A DNA stretch of 64,000 bases from Fimenecus sp045545735 (GCA_045545735.1 JAZQBM010000001.1:310001-374000), one strand, 5' to 3'. Positions 43,353-51,211 are shown, numbered from the stretch's first letter. Notes: a model not told the origin generated them from the sequence alone. A program made the numbers and translations.

Positions 43353-44117
43353 ATGGAAAAGAAAGCAACTATTCTTGCAGTTGCAGGTAAAGGTGGCGTT
43401 GGTAAGACATCACTTTCTGCAACTATTGTCAGATGTCTTGTTGAAAGATACCCTGACAAAAAAATATTAGCCATCGATGCTGACCCTGCGGTTGGTCTTT
43501 CAACTGCGTTGGGAATTGACGTTAAAATGACAATTGACGACATAAGAAAAGAAATTATTGCATCAGTTGACGAGGGTGACACAAGAACTGCTATCGAACT
43601 TTTAGGTGAAGCGAAATACAGAATTTTCGATGCACTTATTGAAACTGATGGCTACTCTTTTATTGCAGTTGGTCGTCCTGAAACTGCAGGTTGTTATTGC
43701 AAAATCAACTCATATTTAAAAGAAGTAATTTCAATTCTTTCAAACGAGTTTGATTATGTTGTAATTGATGGTGAAGCAGGAATTGAGCAGATTAACCGTA
43801 GAGTAATGGAAAAAGTTACTCACCTACTCCTTATTACTGACCCGAGTAAAAAAGGTTGTCAGGTTATAAACACAATTAAGAACGTTGCTGACGAACTTGT
43901 TATGTATGAAAAAATCGGCGTAATAGTAAACCGTATGGCTGACGAAAGTCTTAAAGATTATATTGACACAAACGGTATTCCAGTGCTCAGTTACATTGCT
44001 GATGATACGAATTTGTCAGTATTCGATATTAAGGGAGAAAACATTTTTAATCTTCCTGCAGAATCTAACGTAGTCAAGGGCGTAAAAACTGCACTTAATA
44101 AGGTAGGGGTTATATAA
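43353..44117 (+). CDS. CooC/AcsF-type nickel-maturation ATPase
   Basis: The 254-residue protein belongs to the SIMIBI/MinD class of P-loop ATPases. It has the deviant Walker A GKGGVGKTSL near residues 12-21, the switch I DADPAVGLSTALG, the Walker B region VVIDGEAGIEQINRR, and NRMADE for the base. The motif GRPETAGCYCKIN near residues 108-120 contains the Cys-x-Cys pair that in CooC binds metal and dimerises. CooC and its relative AcsF insert nickel into CO dehydrogenase and acetyl-CoA synthase. Here the gene abuts a dehydratase subunit gene with no gap and leads a cluster with an ACS-like fragment. Start by ATG at 43353 after GGGTG. Confidence 0.85.
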   Translation: MEKKATILAVAGKGGVGKTSLSATIVRCLVERYPDKKILAIDADPAVGLSTALGIDVKMTIDDIRKEIIASVDEGDTRTAIELLGEAKYRIFDALIETDGYSFIAVGRPETAGCYCKINSYLKEVISILSNEFDYVVIDGEAGIEQINRRVMEKVTHLLLITDPSKKGCQVINTIKNVADELVMYEKIGVIVNRMADESLKDYIDTNGIPVLSYIADDTNLSVFDIKGENIFNLPAESNVVKGVKTALNKVGVI

Positions 44118-45323
44118 ATGAGGGATTTAAAACATTTAATCTATTTTGAAAACTTGTTGCAAGAAGCAAATAATGACCTTGTAAAGCAAGCAACAAATGA
44201 TGGCAAATTGGCTATTGCTTATACTTGCTATCATATTCCTGAAGTTTTATTGAATCTTGACAACTGTTTTTCAGTAAGACTCAGAGCACCGCGAACAGGC
44301 TCAATGGACATTGCAACTTATTATATGAGTTCATTCCTGTGTGGTTATTCAAAGGCTTTACTTGAAAGAGGTATTGAGGGTGGATACAACTTCTTATCTG
44401 CTCTTATCGGCTCTGAAACTTGTTCAGAAATGAACCGTTGTTATGAACATTTTGAATTGCTTAAACTTGTTCCTAACGATAAGTTTTTTGTAAGTTTTGT
44501 TGATGCTCCGTTCAAAATTGAGCAACACACAGTTAAGCACTATACAAAGCAATTAAAACTTAAAGTGCTTGACAAACTTCATGAAGTTTACGGTATTGAT
44601 GTAAGTGATGAAGCACTTAAAAAGGCAGTTGCAGAACACAATGAAATCTGCCGTCTTATTACTGAAATCGGCGAATACAGAAAAGAAGAAAACCCAAGAA
44701 TTACAGGTTATGAATTTCATGTACTTTGCCTTGCTACATATTGTTGTCCAAAGTATTTGATTGTTGACAAACTTCGCGAAACAGCAGAAGAACTCAAAAC
44801 AAGAGAACCTGACGCTAAAAAGAATTATAGGGCAAAAATCGTAGTGGTTGGCTCTGAAATGGACGACCCTGACTTTACAAAACTTATCGAAGACAGTGGT
44901 GCTTTAGTTGTTGCTGACCGTTACTGTTTCGGCTCACTCCCCGGTCGTGAAGAAATCATACTCAATGATGATGAAGACATTCTCACACAAATTGCACTTC
45001 ACTATATGAAAACAAGCCAATGCCCAAGATATATGAGTCACGAAAAAGTTCAAGAAAGACGTGACTATGTAAAAGAATTAGTTGACAAATATAATGCAGA
45101 CGGTGTTATGTATGAACAACTTAAATTCTGCGAATATTGGGGCTATGAAAGAGCACTTGCATCTTATGTTATGAGTGGCGATTACGGAGTACCGACTGCT
45201 GCTGTTGACCGTCAATACACTGCATCTGCATCGGGACAGCTCAGAACTCGTGTTCAGGCTTTTGTTGAAAGTCTTGAGATTAAAAAAATTCAGAAAGCAA
45301 AGGAGGGAAAGAATAATGGCTAA
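44118..45323 (+). CDS. 2-Hydroxyacyl-CoA dehydratase-type subunit (HgdB/BcrC-like)
   Basis: This 401-residue protein resembles one subunit of the HgdAB/FldBC/BcrBC group, [4Fe-4S] enzymes that take one ultra-low-potential electron from an ATP-driven activase. Cysteines in family-like places are AYTCYHIPEVLL near residue 36, SETCSEMNRCYEH near residue 96 and LKFCEYWGYE near residue 335. Related enzymes remove water from (R)-2-hydroxyacyl-CoA or reduce aromatic acyl-CoA, but the substrate here is unknown and no CoA transferase is nearby. The ATG directly follows the CooC-type stop; its stop overlaps the next start by 8 bases. Confidence 0.85.
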   Translation: MRDLKHLIYFENLLQEANNDLVKQATNDGKLAIAYTCYHIPEVLLNLDNCFSVRLRAPRTGSMDIATYYMSSFLCGYSKALLERGIEGGYNFLSALIGSETCSEMNRCYEHFELLKLVPNDKFFVSFVDAPFKIEQHTVKHYTKQLKLKVLDKLHEVYGIDVSDEALKKAVAEHNEICRLITEIGEYRKEENPRITGYEFHVLCLATYCCPKYLIVDKLRETAEELKTREPDAKKNYRAKIVVVGSEMDDPDFTKLIEDSGALVVADRYCFGSLPGREEIILNDDEDILTQIALHYMKTSQCPRYMSHEKVQERRDYVKELVDKYNADGVMYEQLKFCEYWGYERALASYVMSGDYGVPTAAVDRQYTASASGQLRTRVQAFVESLEIKKIQKAKEGKNNG

Positions 45324-46845
45324 TTACGGTAAACTTTACAAAGAACACACCGCCATATTAAAGCACAGAGAATGGCGTGGTTTCAAAGACACAATGTATG
45401 ACTACTACCGTTGGCTTATCACTTGGAAAGATATGATAAAAATGGTGCTTAAAGCTCCTATTTCCACAGTAAAGGGTTTATGGCGTTATCGTTGGATGGC
45501 TTCTTATCTTTCTGCTCCGTCTTTTGTTGACAGACACGTTGCGGGTCTTCGTGGTCCACAACTTAGAATTGCTCATCTTCACTACAACATGATTGTTAAG
45601 CACACAACAAAGCTTATCAATATTTCTTTCCGTGCTGATGAGAAAATCAATCCAAACAATAAGTTGTCAAAGAGAATTGTACTTACTGATGAGATTGTTC
45701 CTAATGAGGTATTTTTAGGATTCCCAAATCTTCAACCAATGCCGTTACAGACATTGCCGATTTTCTTATCTTCAATGGTTGACCAGCAGATTACGCCACC
45801 TTACCTTGAAGTTACAGAAAGTTTTGGTGTTCCTGCTGACGTTTGCCCCCTTCCAAGTGCTGAGGCAGGTGTTGCAATTGAAGACGACTATCCAAAAATG
45901 GGTTGCTGTATGATTGGTACAAATATGCCTTGCGATGGTTCAATTATGAACTCATCTTTCCTTGACAGACGACTTCAGTTACCTACTCATTGTTTTGGTG
46001 TTCCGCTTCGTTATAACGGTGAAGATGTTCAGGAATACGGTGTTGATGAAATCAAGTCACTTATTGAATTTATCGAAAAGCAAACAGGCGAAAAGTTTGA
46101 CTGGGATGCATTCTTTAACGGAATGAAAATGTATAATGAGCAACTTGAATATGAACTTCAAAAGTGGGACATTAACAGAACTGATTACCCACAGATGACA
46201 GGTGCTTGTTTCTGGCTTTACAGAATTTTCTATTTCAACCTTTCAGGTGGTTCAAACGAGAAATTCCTTAAGGTTGACAAAAAAGTAAATAAGATTATGA
46301 TGAAAGCATATGAAAAGAAAACTCCTGTTTCAAAAGAAATGCGTCACAGAGCTGTTGTTTGGTCTTGTCCTGCTAACTATTACACAAGCCTTGCCAACTG
46401 GCTTGAAAACTGTTGGGGCGTAAATGTTGTTATGGATATGGAAACAATGATTTCATATCTTCCAATCAACACAGAAGACAAAGAACAGGCACTCAAGGAC
46501 CTTGCAAAAACTTATCAGCGTTCAATTATGAGAAAGCACACCAAAGGTGGTTACCAAAACGTTGTTGACGAACTTTGGAGAATTGTTGACGAATACAATG
46601 CTGACACAGTTATTATGTATGACCAGATTTCTTGCAAAGGTATGGATGGTCTTACAGGTATTTTTGATGACCAGGCAAGAGAGAAAAATGTAAACTTTAT
46701 CTGGGTTAAGCAAGACCTTATGGACCCACGCACAATTTCAAGACGAGAAATGCGTGACCAAATTAACAAATATATGCAAACCGTTTTACAAGAGGAACCT
46801 GTTGACCCATCTCTTGTAGACTTTGAAGACGATTTAGCTTGGTAA
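45316..46845 (+). CDS. 2-Hydroxyacyl-CoA dehydratase-type second subunit
   Basis: The 509-residue protein starts at the ATG at 45316 with AGGAGG 9 bases upstream, overlapping the previous gene by 8 bp. It is longer than the usual 400-430-residue HgdA-type subunits because of an N-terminal extension of about 80 residues (rich in Trp and Arg: KHREWRGFKDTMYDYYRWL). Core motifs include FGVPADVCPLPSAEAG near residue 182, MGCCMIGTNMPCDGSIM near 201 and MYDQISCKGMDG near 435. It likely pairs with the upstream subunit. Its substrate is not evident. Confidence 0.83.
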   Translation: MANYGKLYKEHTAILKHREWRGFKDTMYDYYRWLITWKDMIKMVLKAPISTVKGLWRYRWMASYLSAPSFVDRHVAGLRGPQLRIAHLHYNMIVKHTTKLINISFRADEKINPNNKLSKRIVLTDEIVPNEVFLGFPNLQPMPLQTLPIFLSSMVDQQITPPYLEVTESFGVPADVCPLPSAEAGVAIEDDYPKMGCCMIGTNMPCDGSIMNSSFLDRRLQLPTHCFGVPLRYNGEDVQEYGVDEIKSLIEFIEKQTGEKFDWDAFFNGMKMYNEQLEYELQKWDINRTDYPQMTGACFWLYRIFYFNLSGGSNEKFLKVDKKVNKIMMKAYEKKTPVSKEMRHRAVVWSCPANYYTSLANWLENCWGVNVVMDMETMISYLPINTEDKEQALKDLAKTYQRSIMRKHTKGGYQNVVDELWRIVDEYNADTVIMYDQISCKGMDGLTGIFDDQAREKNVNFIWVKQDLMDPRTISRREMRDQINKYMQTVLQEEPVDPSLVDFEDDLAW

Positions 46846-46858
46846 AGGAGATAATATT

Positions 46859-47659
46859 ATGAAATATTTTGGCGGATGCGACGTTGGCTCAACATATACA
46901 AAATGCGTAATTCTTGATGAAAATGGCAATATGGTTGCTAATGTTACAAATAGAAGTAAAATTAACCCTGTTCAAAGTGCTGAAATCGCACTTGACGATG
47001 CAGTAGCACAAGTTGAAGGACTTAGTTCTGCGAAAGAACTTTCATATCTTATAGGTACAGGTTACGGCAGAAACAAAGTTCCTTTTGCTGACGAAAACAT
47101 TTCTGAAATCAGTTGTCACGCTATGGGCGTTCACGTTACAAATCCTGAAGTAAAGGCAATTATTGATATTGGCGGTCAGGACGTTAAAGGTATTTCAATT
47201 GATACAGACGGTACAGTTAAAAACTTTGCTATGAATGATAAATGTGCTGCGGGTACTGGTCGATTCTATGAAGCTATGGCTAACGCATTTGAAATGACGT
47301 TACCTGAATTTTCAAAACTTTCACTTAATGCTAAAAATACTATTCCAATTACTGCACAATGCACAGTTTTTGCTGAATCAGAAGTTATTTCGCTTGTTGG
47401 TGAAGGCAAACCTATGGACGAAATCGCAGCAGGTATTCAGCTTGCAGTTGCAAAGCGTTGCTTTGTTATGGCTAAAAAAGCAGGTGCTGTTGACAGCATC
47501 ACTCTTACAGGCGGTTGTGCAAAGAACGATGGTCTTAAAAAGGCTATTGAAAAAGTACTTAAAATCAACGTAGTGGAACTTAAAACTGACCCACAGCTTA
47601 TGGGTGCTTTAGGTGCTGCAGAATATGCACGTCAAAAGGGATTAGCAAAGGAGAACTGA
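46859..47659 (+). CDS. Acyl-CoA dehydratase activase (HgdC/BadF/BcrAD family)
   Basis: This ASKHA-fold ATPase injects an electron into dehydratase-type enzymes through a [4Fe-4S] cluster held between two subunits. The 266-residue protein has the phosphate-binding GCDVGSTYTKCVIL at the start, GTGYGRN near residues 66-72, IDIGGQDVKGI near 103-113, and the two cluster cysteines in DKCAAGTGRF near residue 127 and AQCTVFAESE near residue 166. The ATP motif LTGGCAKNDGL is complete. It follows the second subunit by 13 bp and serves as its activator. Confidence 0.93.
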   Translation: MKYFGGCDVGSTYTKCVILDENGNMVANVTNRSKINPVQSAEIALDDAVAQVEGLSSAKELSYLIGTGYGRNKVPFADENISEISCHAMGVHVTNPEVKAIIDIGGQDVKGISIDTDGTVKNFAMNDKCAAGTGRFYEAMANAFEMTLPEFSKLSLNAKNTIPITAQCTVFAESEVISLVGEGKPMDEIAAGIQLAVAKRCFVMAKKAGAVDSITLTGGCAKNDGLKKAIEKVLKINVVELKTDPQLMGALGAAEYARQKGLAKEN

Positions 47660-47660
47660 T

Positions 47661-47816
47661 ATGGAAGTATTATTTATAATTCTCGGTGTTGTTCTTGCAC
47701 TTTTTGTAATCACCTTTGCTATTTACTGGTTTAACCTTGATATGAAACTTGTAAGAGTTGTTTATGACTGGTTGCAGAAACACTACGATAAAATGAAAAG
47801 AGATAAGAAATTATAA
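47661..47816 (+). CDS. 51-residue single-pass membrane microprotein
   Basis: The frame starts two bases after the activase stop codon region (ATG at 47661, with GGAG 7 bases upstream) and its stop TAATG overlaps the next gene by one base. The 51-residue peptide has one membrane helix (residues 3-24, FIILGVVLALFVITFAIYWF) and a basic amphipathic tail (VVYDWLQKHYDKMKRDKK). I know no family for it. Tight coupling on both sides means it is translated with the dehydratase-type enzyme, perhaps to tether the complex to the membrane. That role is inference. Confidence 0.78.
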   Translation: MEVLFIILGVVLALFVITFAIYWFNLDMKLVRVVYDWLQKHYDKMKRDKKL

Positions 47817-48508
47817 TGAGATTATATAATAACCTTATCAATGAAATTAAATGCAGTTTAAGTAATGCAAAAACAGTTTCAAGCGATATTTCGTTGAATG
47901 TCAGTAATAAAAACTCTGTGATTTTCTTATCAGATACTGCATTTGAACTTGGTGGAAATCAAAAACCTTGTGTCAGCAGTCTTGCGGTTTCAAGTGATAT
48001 TGAATTTTCAAATTCAGTTTATTTGCAAGGACCTGACCTTAATGAGATTAAGGCTGACTCCCCTTTTGGCAAATTTGTTTTTATTCAAGTTGAAGATTTT
48101 GAGAATGAGCAAGACACTTTTAACAAGATTAAAGAATTAGAAGCTTTAAGATATCATTTAAATGTTGACGGATTTATGACAAGAGCATCTGCACTTAATA
48201 TGCGTGAGCAAATAAGAATCAGTAAAAAGGCTATAAAATCTGGCGTTACTTTTGCAGATTACGGCAATACAATTTTAAATGAATATCTTAAATTCGACTA
48301 TGTAAAAAGTGCTGAAATTTACTTTGTAACTGATTTTGATGATTTTGAGAAATTAAATTCTGTTGCAAAGAAAATCAGTCAGACAACATCTGCATTGAAT
48401 CATATTTTTGACAATGTTATGTTTGACTGCTCAACTTGTAATCTTAAGGAAATCTGCGACGAAGTTGACGGACTTAAAGAATTGCACTTGAAGACTGCAA
48501 AGAAGTGA
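47816..48508 (+). CDS. Acetyl-CoA synthase middle-domain-like protein, lacks the nickel-site domain
   Basis: The 230-residue protein resembles the middle domain of acetyl-CoA synthase (AcsB/CdhC). Residues 43-57 (FELGGNQKPCVSSLA) correspond to the ACS stretch with MGGNRTPAFEL. QGPDLNEI (71-78) corresponds to IGPDIDQI, and RISKKAIKSGVTFADYG (134-150) to RVSKDAVAKGFRFKNYG. The match stops where ACS places its A-cluster: here Cys205-x2-Cys208-x5-Cys214 with ICDEVDGL. The rest of the A-cluster domain, with the fourth Cys and the CGC nickel motif, is absent. It could hold an Fe-S cluster or act as a scaffold. The comparison is from memory of ACS sequences, not a search. Confidence 0.72.
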   Translation: MRLYNNLINEIKCSLSNAKTVSSDISLNVSNKNSVIFLSDTAFELGGNQKPCVSSLAVSSDIEFSNSVYLQGPDLNEIKADSPFGKFVFIQVEDFENEQDTFNKIKELEALRYHLNVDGFMTRASALNMREQIRISKKAIKSGVTFADYGNTILNEYLKFDYVKSAEIYFVTDFDDFEKLNSVAKKISQTTSALNHIFDNVMFDCSTCNLKEICDEVDGLKELHLKTAKK

Positions 48509-48517
48509 ATAGATATG

Positions 48518-48548
48518 AAAAAAGAGGCTTTGATTAGCCTCTTTTTTT
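48518..48548 (+). terminator. Terminator ending the dehydratase/ACS-like cluster
   Basis: AAAAAGAGGCT and AGCCTCTTTTTTT pair with a short loop, giving a typical stem with a long T run just after the ACS-like gene. Confidence 0.9.
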
Positions 48549-48553
48549 ACTAT

Positions 48554-48580
48554 CGGTCGGTCACGGAGACCCGACCCTAC
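48554..48580. repeat. GC-rich dyad, likely dispersed repeat unit
   Basis: In AT-rich surroundings this 27-base stretch has about 70 percent G+C and includes the arms GGTCGG (48555-48560) and CCGACC (48571-48576). Its composition and place between two converging genes look like a dispersed small palindromic repeat. Only one copy occurs in the window, so the repeat status is inferred. Confidence 0.4.
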
Positions 48581-48585
48581 AAGAT

Positions 48586-49659
48586 TCATTCTAACATTTT
48601 AATTATTTCTTTAAATTCAGGTTTTGATTTAAATTCGTCGGACAATGGATAATGTTCTGTCATAAGCTTTTTCATACGAGTACGCATATACATTTCTCGA
48701 TAATCTCTTTCTTGCTCATAAAATTTAGCCACAGTTTCTGTATTATCAAAAACAGAATCACACTTTACAGCATATTCAGCTGCAATTTTTAAATAATTTA
48801 ATGCTTCTTTTTCTTTGCCTATTTCAAAATGCAAATGTCCTAAATGACCATAATTATACACAAGATGCATCCAATTCTTTCCAAAATTATTGTCTTTGTA
48901 AAAAGTGTGAAACAGCGTATTCATATTGCTAATGATTTTGATTTTGTATTCAGGTGTAAAATCACTTTCGTAATAGCAATAATGAGCAAAGGAATTATCT
49001 AGTAAATAAAGTAGTTCTGTAATTGCTGTTTCGCACACCTTGCTATGCATTTCAACATCATCAGTCATTGTTATTGCAAGATATTCTTTAGAATTAAGTA
49101 AGGAAGGCATTTCTGCAAGAATTTCATCTGCCTGTTTCTGATAGTTTTCATTATTTGTACAACAAGCCAACCTATTTAAATGCTGACAGATAATCCGCTT
49201 TGACCACATTCTTATACTATCGTCAGTACAATGTTTTTGAATATTCTCATAAATTGAAACTAACTCTTGTGTTGCTTTTTCATCTTTGAAATCACATTCA
49301 CATCTTAAGAGCTCCATATATCTTATAAGAATACTGTATTCACCGGGAAATTCTTTAATCGCACTTTTGAATTTCTTAAATGTTTCAGGAGTATCTTTAA
49401 ATCGCCAACGCTCATATAATTCAAGATATTCATTAATTTTCTCTTCTTTTTTAGCCTTATCAACTCCGAGTAAATCATCAATAGTTACATTGAAAAATGA
49501 TGCTATAACAGGCAACATTATTATGTCAGGATAGGTTTCTCCCCTTTCCCACTTGCTGACTGCCTGAAATGATACGCCTAAAAATTCTGCAAGAGTTTCT
49601 TGGGTTAATTCTTTTTCTTTTCGTAATCTTTTTAGATTCTCACCAAAATAAATTGTCAT
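48586..49659 (-). CDS. XRE-family transcriptional regulator with helical C-terminal domain
   Basis: The 357-residue protein begins with a helix-turn-helix (LTQETLAEFLGVSFQAVSKW, residues about 18-37, then ERGETYPDI), the XRE pattern. The remaining 270 residues are helical with TPR-like spacing (FENIQKHCTDDSIRMWSKRI style blocks, NYGHLGHLHFEIGKEKEALNYL). Such regulators are common in Clostridia and often sense small molecules or peptides. Its promoter region carries two palindromes that look like its own operators. Neighbours give no clear target. Confidence 0.9.
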   Translation of the reverse strand: MTIYFGENLKRLRKEKELTQETLAEFLGVSFQAVSKWERGETYPDIIMLPVIASFFNVTIDDLLGVDKAKKEEKINEYLELYERWRFKDTPETFKKFKSAIKEFPGEYSILIRYMELLRCECDFKDEKATQELVSIYENIQKHCTDDSIRMWSKRIICQHLNRLACCTNNENYQKQADEILAEMPSLLNSKEYLAITMTDDVEMHSKVCETAITELLYLLDNSFAHYCYYESDFTPEYKIKIISNMNTLFHTFYKDNNFGKNWMHLVYNYGHLGHLHFEIGKEKEALNYLKIAAEYAVKCDSVFDNTETVAKFYEQERDYREMYMRTRMKKLMTEHYPLSDEFKSKPEFKEIIKMLE

Positions 49660-49680
49660 AAAATCACCTCAAAATATTTC

Positions 49681-49739
49681 TTGTAGCTACAACACAATAA
49701 TAACTTGAATTTTAAAGTTTAACAATAACTTGATTATTG
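49681..49739. promoter_or_regulatory. Promoter and operator-like palindromes of the XRE gene
   Basis: On the minus strand TTGTTA (49725-49720) and TATTAT (49702-49697), 17 bp apart, form a plausible promoter. CAATAA-N5-TTATTG (49723-49739) covers the -35, and a perfect 12-base palindrome TTGTAGCTACAA (49681-49692) sits near the expected transcript start. The 10-mer AATAACTTGA occurs twice (49699 and 49724). Autoregulation is a reasonable inference. Confidence 0.55.
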
Positions 49740-49784
49740 AACATATTTCAACTGTTGTTTGAATTTTTCAACTAAATAAAAATA

Positions 49785-49819
49785 AGTATAAAATATGGGC
49801 ACTCTACGAGTACCCATAT
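49785..49819 (-). terminator. Terminator after the PH-like gene
   Basis: ATATGGGTACTC and GAGTGCCCATAT pair over 12 bp (one mismatch or G-T) on the minus strand, followed by TTTTATAC. It follows the PH-like gene and precedes the XRE promoter. Confidence 0.8.
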
Positions 49820-49823
49820 TCTT

Positions 49824-50477
49824 TTATTCTTTTGTTTCTTCTTCAACTTTAACCTTTGCTTTATTCTTTTTAACAGGAGTTACAACCACGTCAACAGGTT
49901 TGTTCTGTTCTTCTTTTTCTTTTCTGATTTTATCTGCAATAGATTTTTTTCTTAAATGTTCAGCATTCTTTTTGTTATGCTCTTCTTCAAGTTTTGCAGC
50001 CAAATCGCGAGCCGTTTTGAATTTACCGCCCATTTTTATCATAAACAAATCAATATCTTTAGGCGAAATCTCAATATAATTCTTTATTTTAACTTCCTTT
50101 TTGGTTTTTTTATCTATTTCATAAGAATAATAACCTACAAAGAATTTTGGCTTTGAAAATGCAACTCGTTTAACCTTTTTTATACCTTCAGGTAATATGT
50201 CAGTAATTTCAAAAATATTAGCATATTTGATTTTCTTTCTTATAAGTGGCCACTGATAAACAAATAATTCATCTTCTTCAAGGGCATAATATGTATTGAA
50301 AATCAACGGATAAAGATAAAGGCAATTAATTACAAGCAAAAACACGCCTAACCTTGTTGTAATATCAACATAAAGAAATATTGGTAAAAAGAATAATGCC
50401 ACAATAGAAATGTGATAAACAATTAACATTAAATAAATTGCGGGGCTTATTCCACTTTTAAATTTTACAGGTTTCAT
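49824..50477 (-). CDS. Membrane protein with PH-like domain and basic coiled tail
   Basis: The 217-residue protein has two N-terminal membrane helices (about residues 14-35 and 40-60), then a beta-rich part resembling a bacterial PH domain (YYALEEDELFVYQWPLIRKKI and FEITDILP). A long charged tail of about 70 residues rich in Lys and Glu follows from residue 145 and may form a coiled coil. I do not recognise a specific family. It is divergent from the TauE-like pair (start codons 21 bp apart), so the promoters must overlap gene ends. Confidence 0.7.
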   Translation of the reverse strand: MKPVKFKSGISPAIYLMLIVYHISIVALFFLPIFLYVDITTRLGVFLLVINCLYLYPLIFNTYYALEEDELFVYQWPLIRKKIKYANIFEITDILPEGIKKVKRVAFSKPKFFVGYYSYEIDKKTKKEVKIKNYIEISPKDIDLFMIKMGGKFKTARDLAAKLEEEHNKKNAEHLRKKSIADKIRKEKEEQNKPVDVVVTPVKKNKAKVKVEEETKE

Positions 50478-50498
50478 AAAATTCCTCCGGAGGTCAAA

Positions 50499-50849
50499 AT
50501 GAGTTTTATTAAAAGAATGCTTGCCGGAATATTGATAGGTACAGTAAATATAATTTTAGGTGCAGGTGGCGGAATGTTGACTGTTCCTTTATACAAAAGA
50601 CTTGGAATGGAACAAAAATCGGCACAAATTAACGCTGTTGGCACAATACTGCCTATCACAATTATCAGTTCAATTATATATCTAATAAACGGGAATGTCA
50701 ACTTTTCGGACACTTATATTTATCTTATACCAGGACTTATTGGCAGTATTTTAGGCACTTTTGTAATCAAGAAAACGTCTAACAAAATACTAACTGTTAT
50801 ATTCGCGTTATTTATGATTTGGGCGGGAGTGAGAATGTTTATAAAATGA
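50499..50849 (+). CDS. TauE/SafE family transporter, N-terminal half protein
   Basis: The 116-residue protein has four hydrophobic segments and the TauE/SafE start pattern GILIGTVNIILGAGGGMLTVPLY near residues 10-32 (key GAGGG) and INAVGTILPITIISSI. It covers only one repeat of the usual 250-residue exporter. The following gene, overlapping by 4 bases (ATGA), supplies the second repeat. The two probably assemble as a heterodimer in the membrane, exporting an anion such as sulfite or a sulfonate. A GGAGG site precedes the ATG. Confidence 0.85.
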   Translation: MSFIKRMLAGILIGTVNIILGAGGGMLTVPLYKRLGMEQKSAQINAVGTILPITIISSIIYLINGNVNFSDTYIYLIPGLIGSILGTFVIKKTSNKILTVIFALFMIWAGVRMFIK

Positions 50850-51211
50850 GTACTGTTATTCCTATTATTGCAGGATTTCTTTCAGGGCTTATAGGTTCAA
50901 TGGGGTTTGGCGGTGGCGGAGTACTGATTATTTATCTTGTAATCTTTGCAAACATACCGCAACTCCAAGCACAAGGAATAAACCTTATTTTCTTTGTACC
51001 CTGTGCTATACTTGCAACAATAATCTACACCGTAAAAAAGCAAATTGATTATAAACAAATACTTCCCGTAATTATTGGTGGTATTGTTGGTGCAATCGGC
51101 TCAAGTTTTCTTTTAAAAAATATAAATACTGATTATCTTTCAAAAGCATTTGCAATTTTTTTGATAGTAATGGGTATTTCTTCAATTTTAAGATTGAAGA
51201 AAACTAAATAA
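50846..51211 (+). CDS. TauE/SafE family transporter, C-terminal half protein
   Basis: The 121-residue protein starts at 50846, where ATGA overlaps the previous stop. It has four hydrophobic segments and repeats the family pattern as IAGFLSGLIGSMGFGGGGVLI near residues 8-28 (key GFGGGG) with the VIIGGIVGAIGSSFLL block. It forms the second half of the TauE/SafE pair. The clean 4-base overlap in a different frame and the intact start argue for a natural two-gene system rather than a frameshift. Confidence 0.85.
   Translation: MSTVIPIIAGFLSGLIGSMGFGGGGVLIIYLVIFANIPQLQAQGINLIFFVPCAILATIIYTVKKQIDYKQILPVIIGGIVGAIGSSFLLKNINTDYLSKAFAIFLIVMGISSILRLKKTK

Noticed and set aside
50819..51211. Frameshift or pseudogene explanation for the split TauE gene
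   Set aside because: The ATGA overlap, intact second start and complete membrane segments in both halves fit a natural two-gene pair better than a broken gene.
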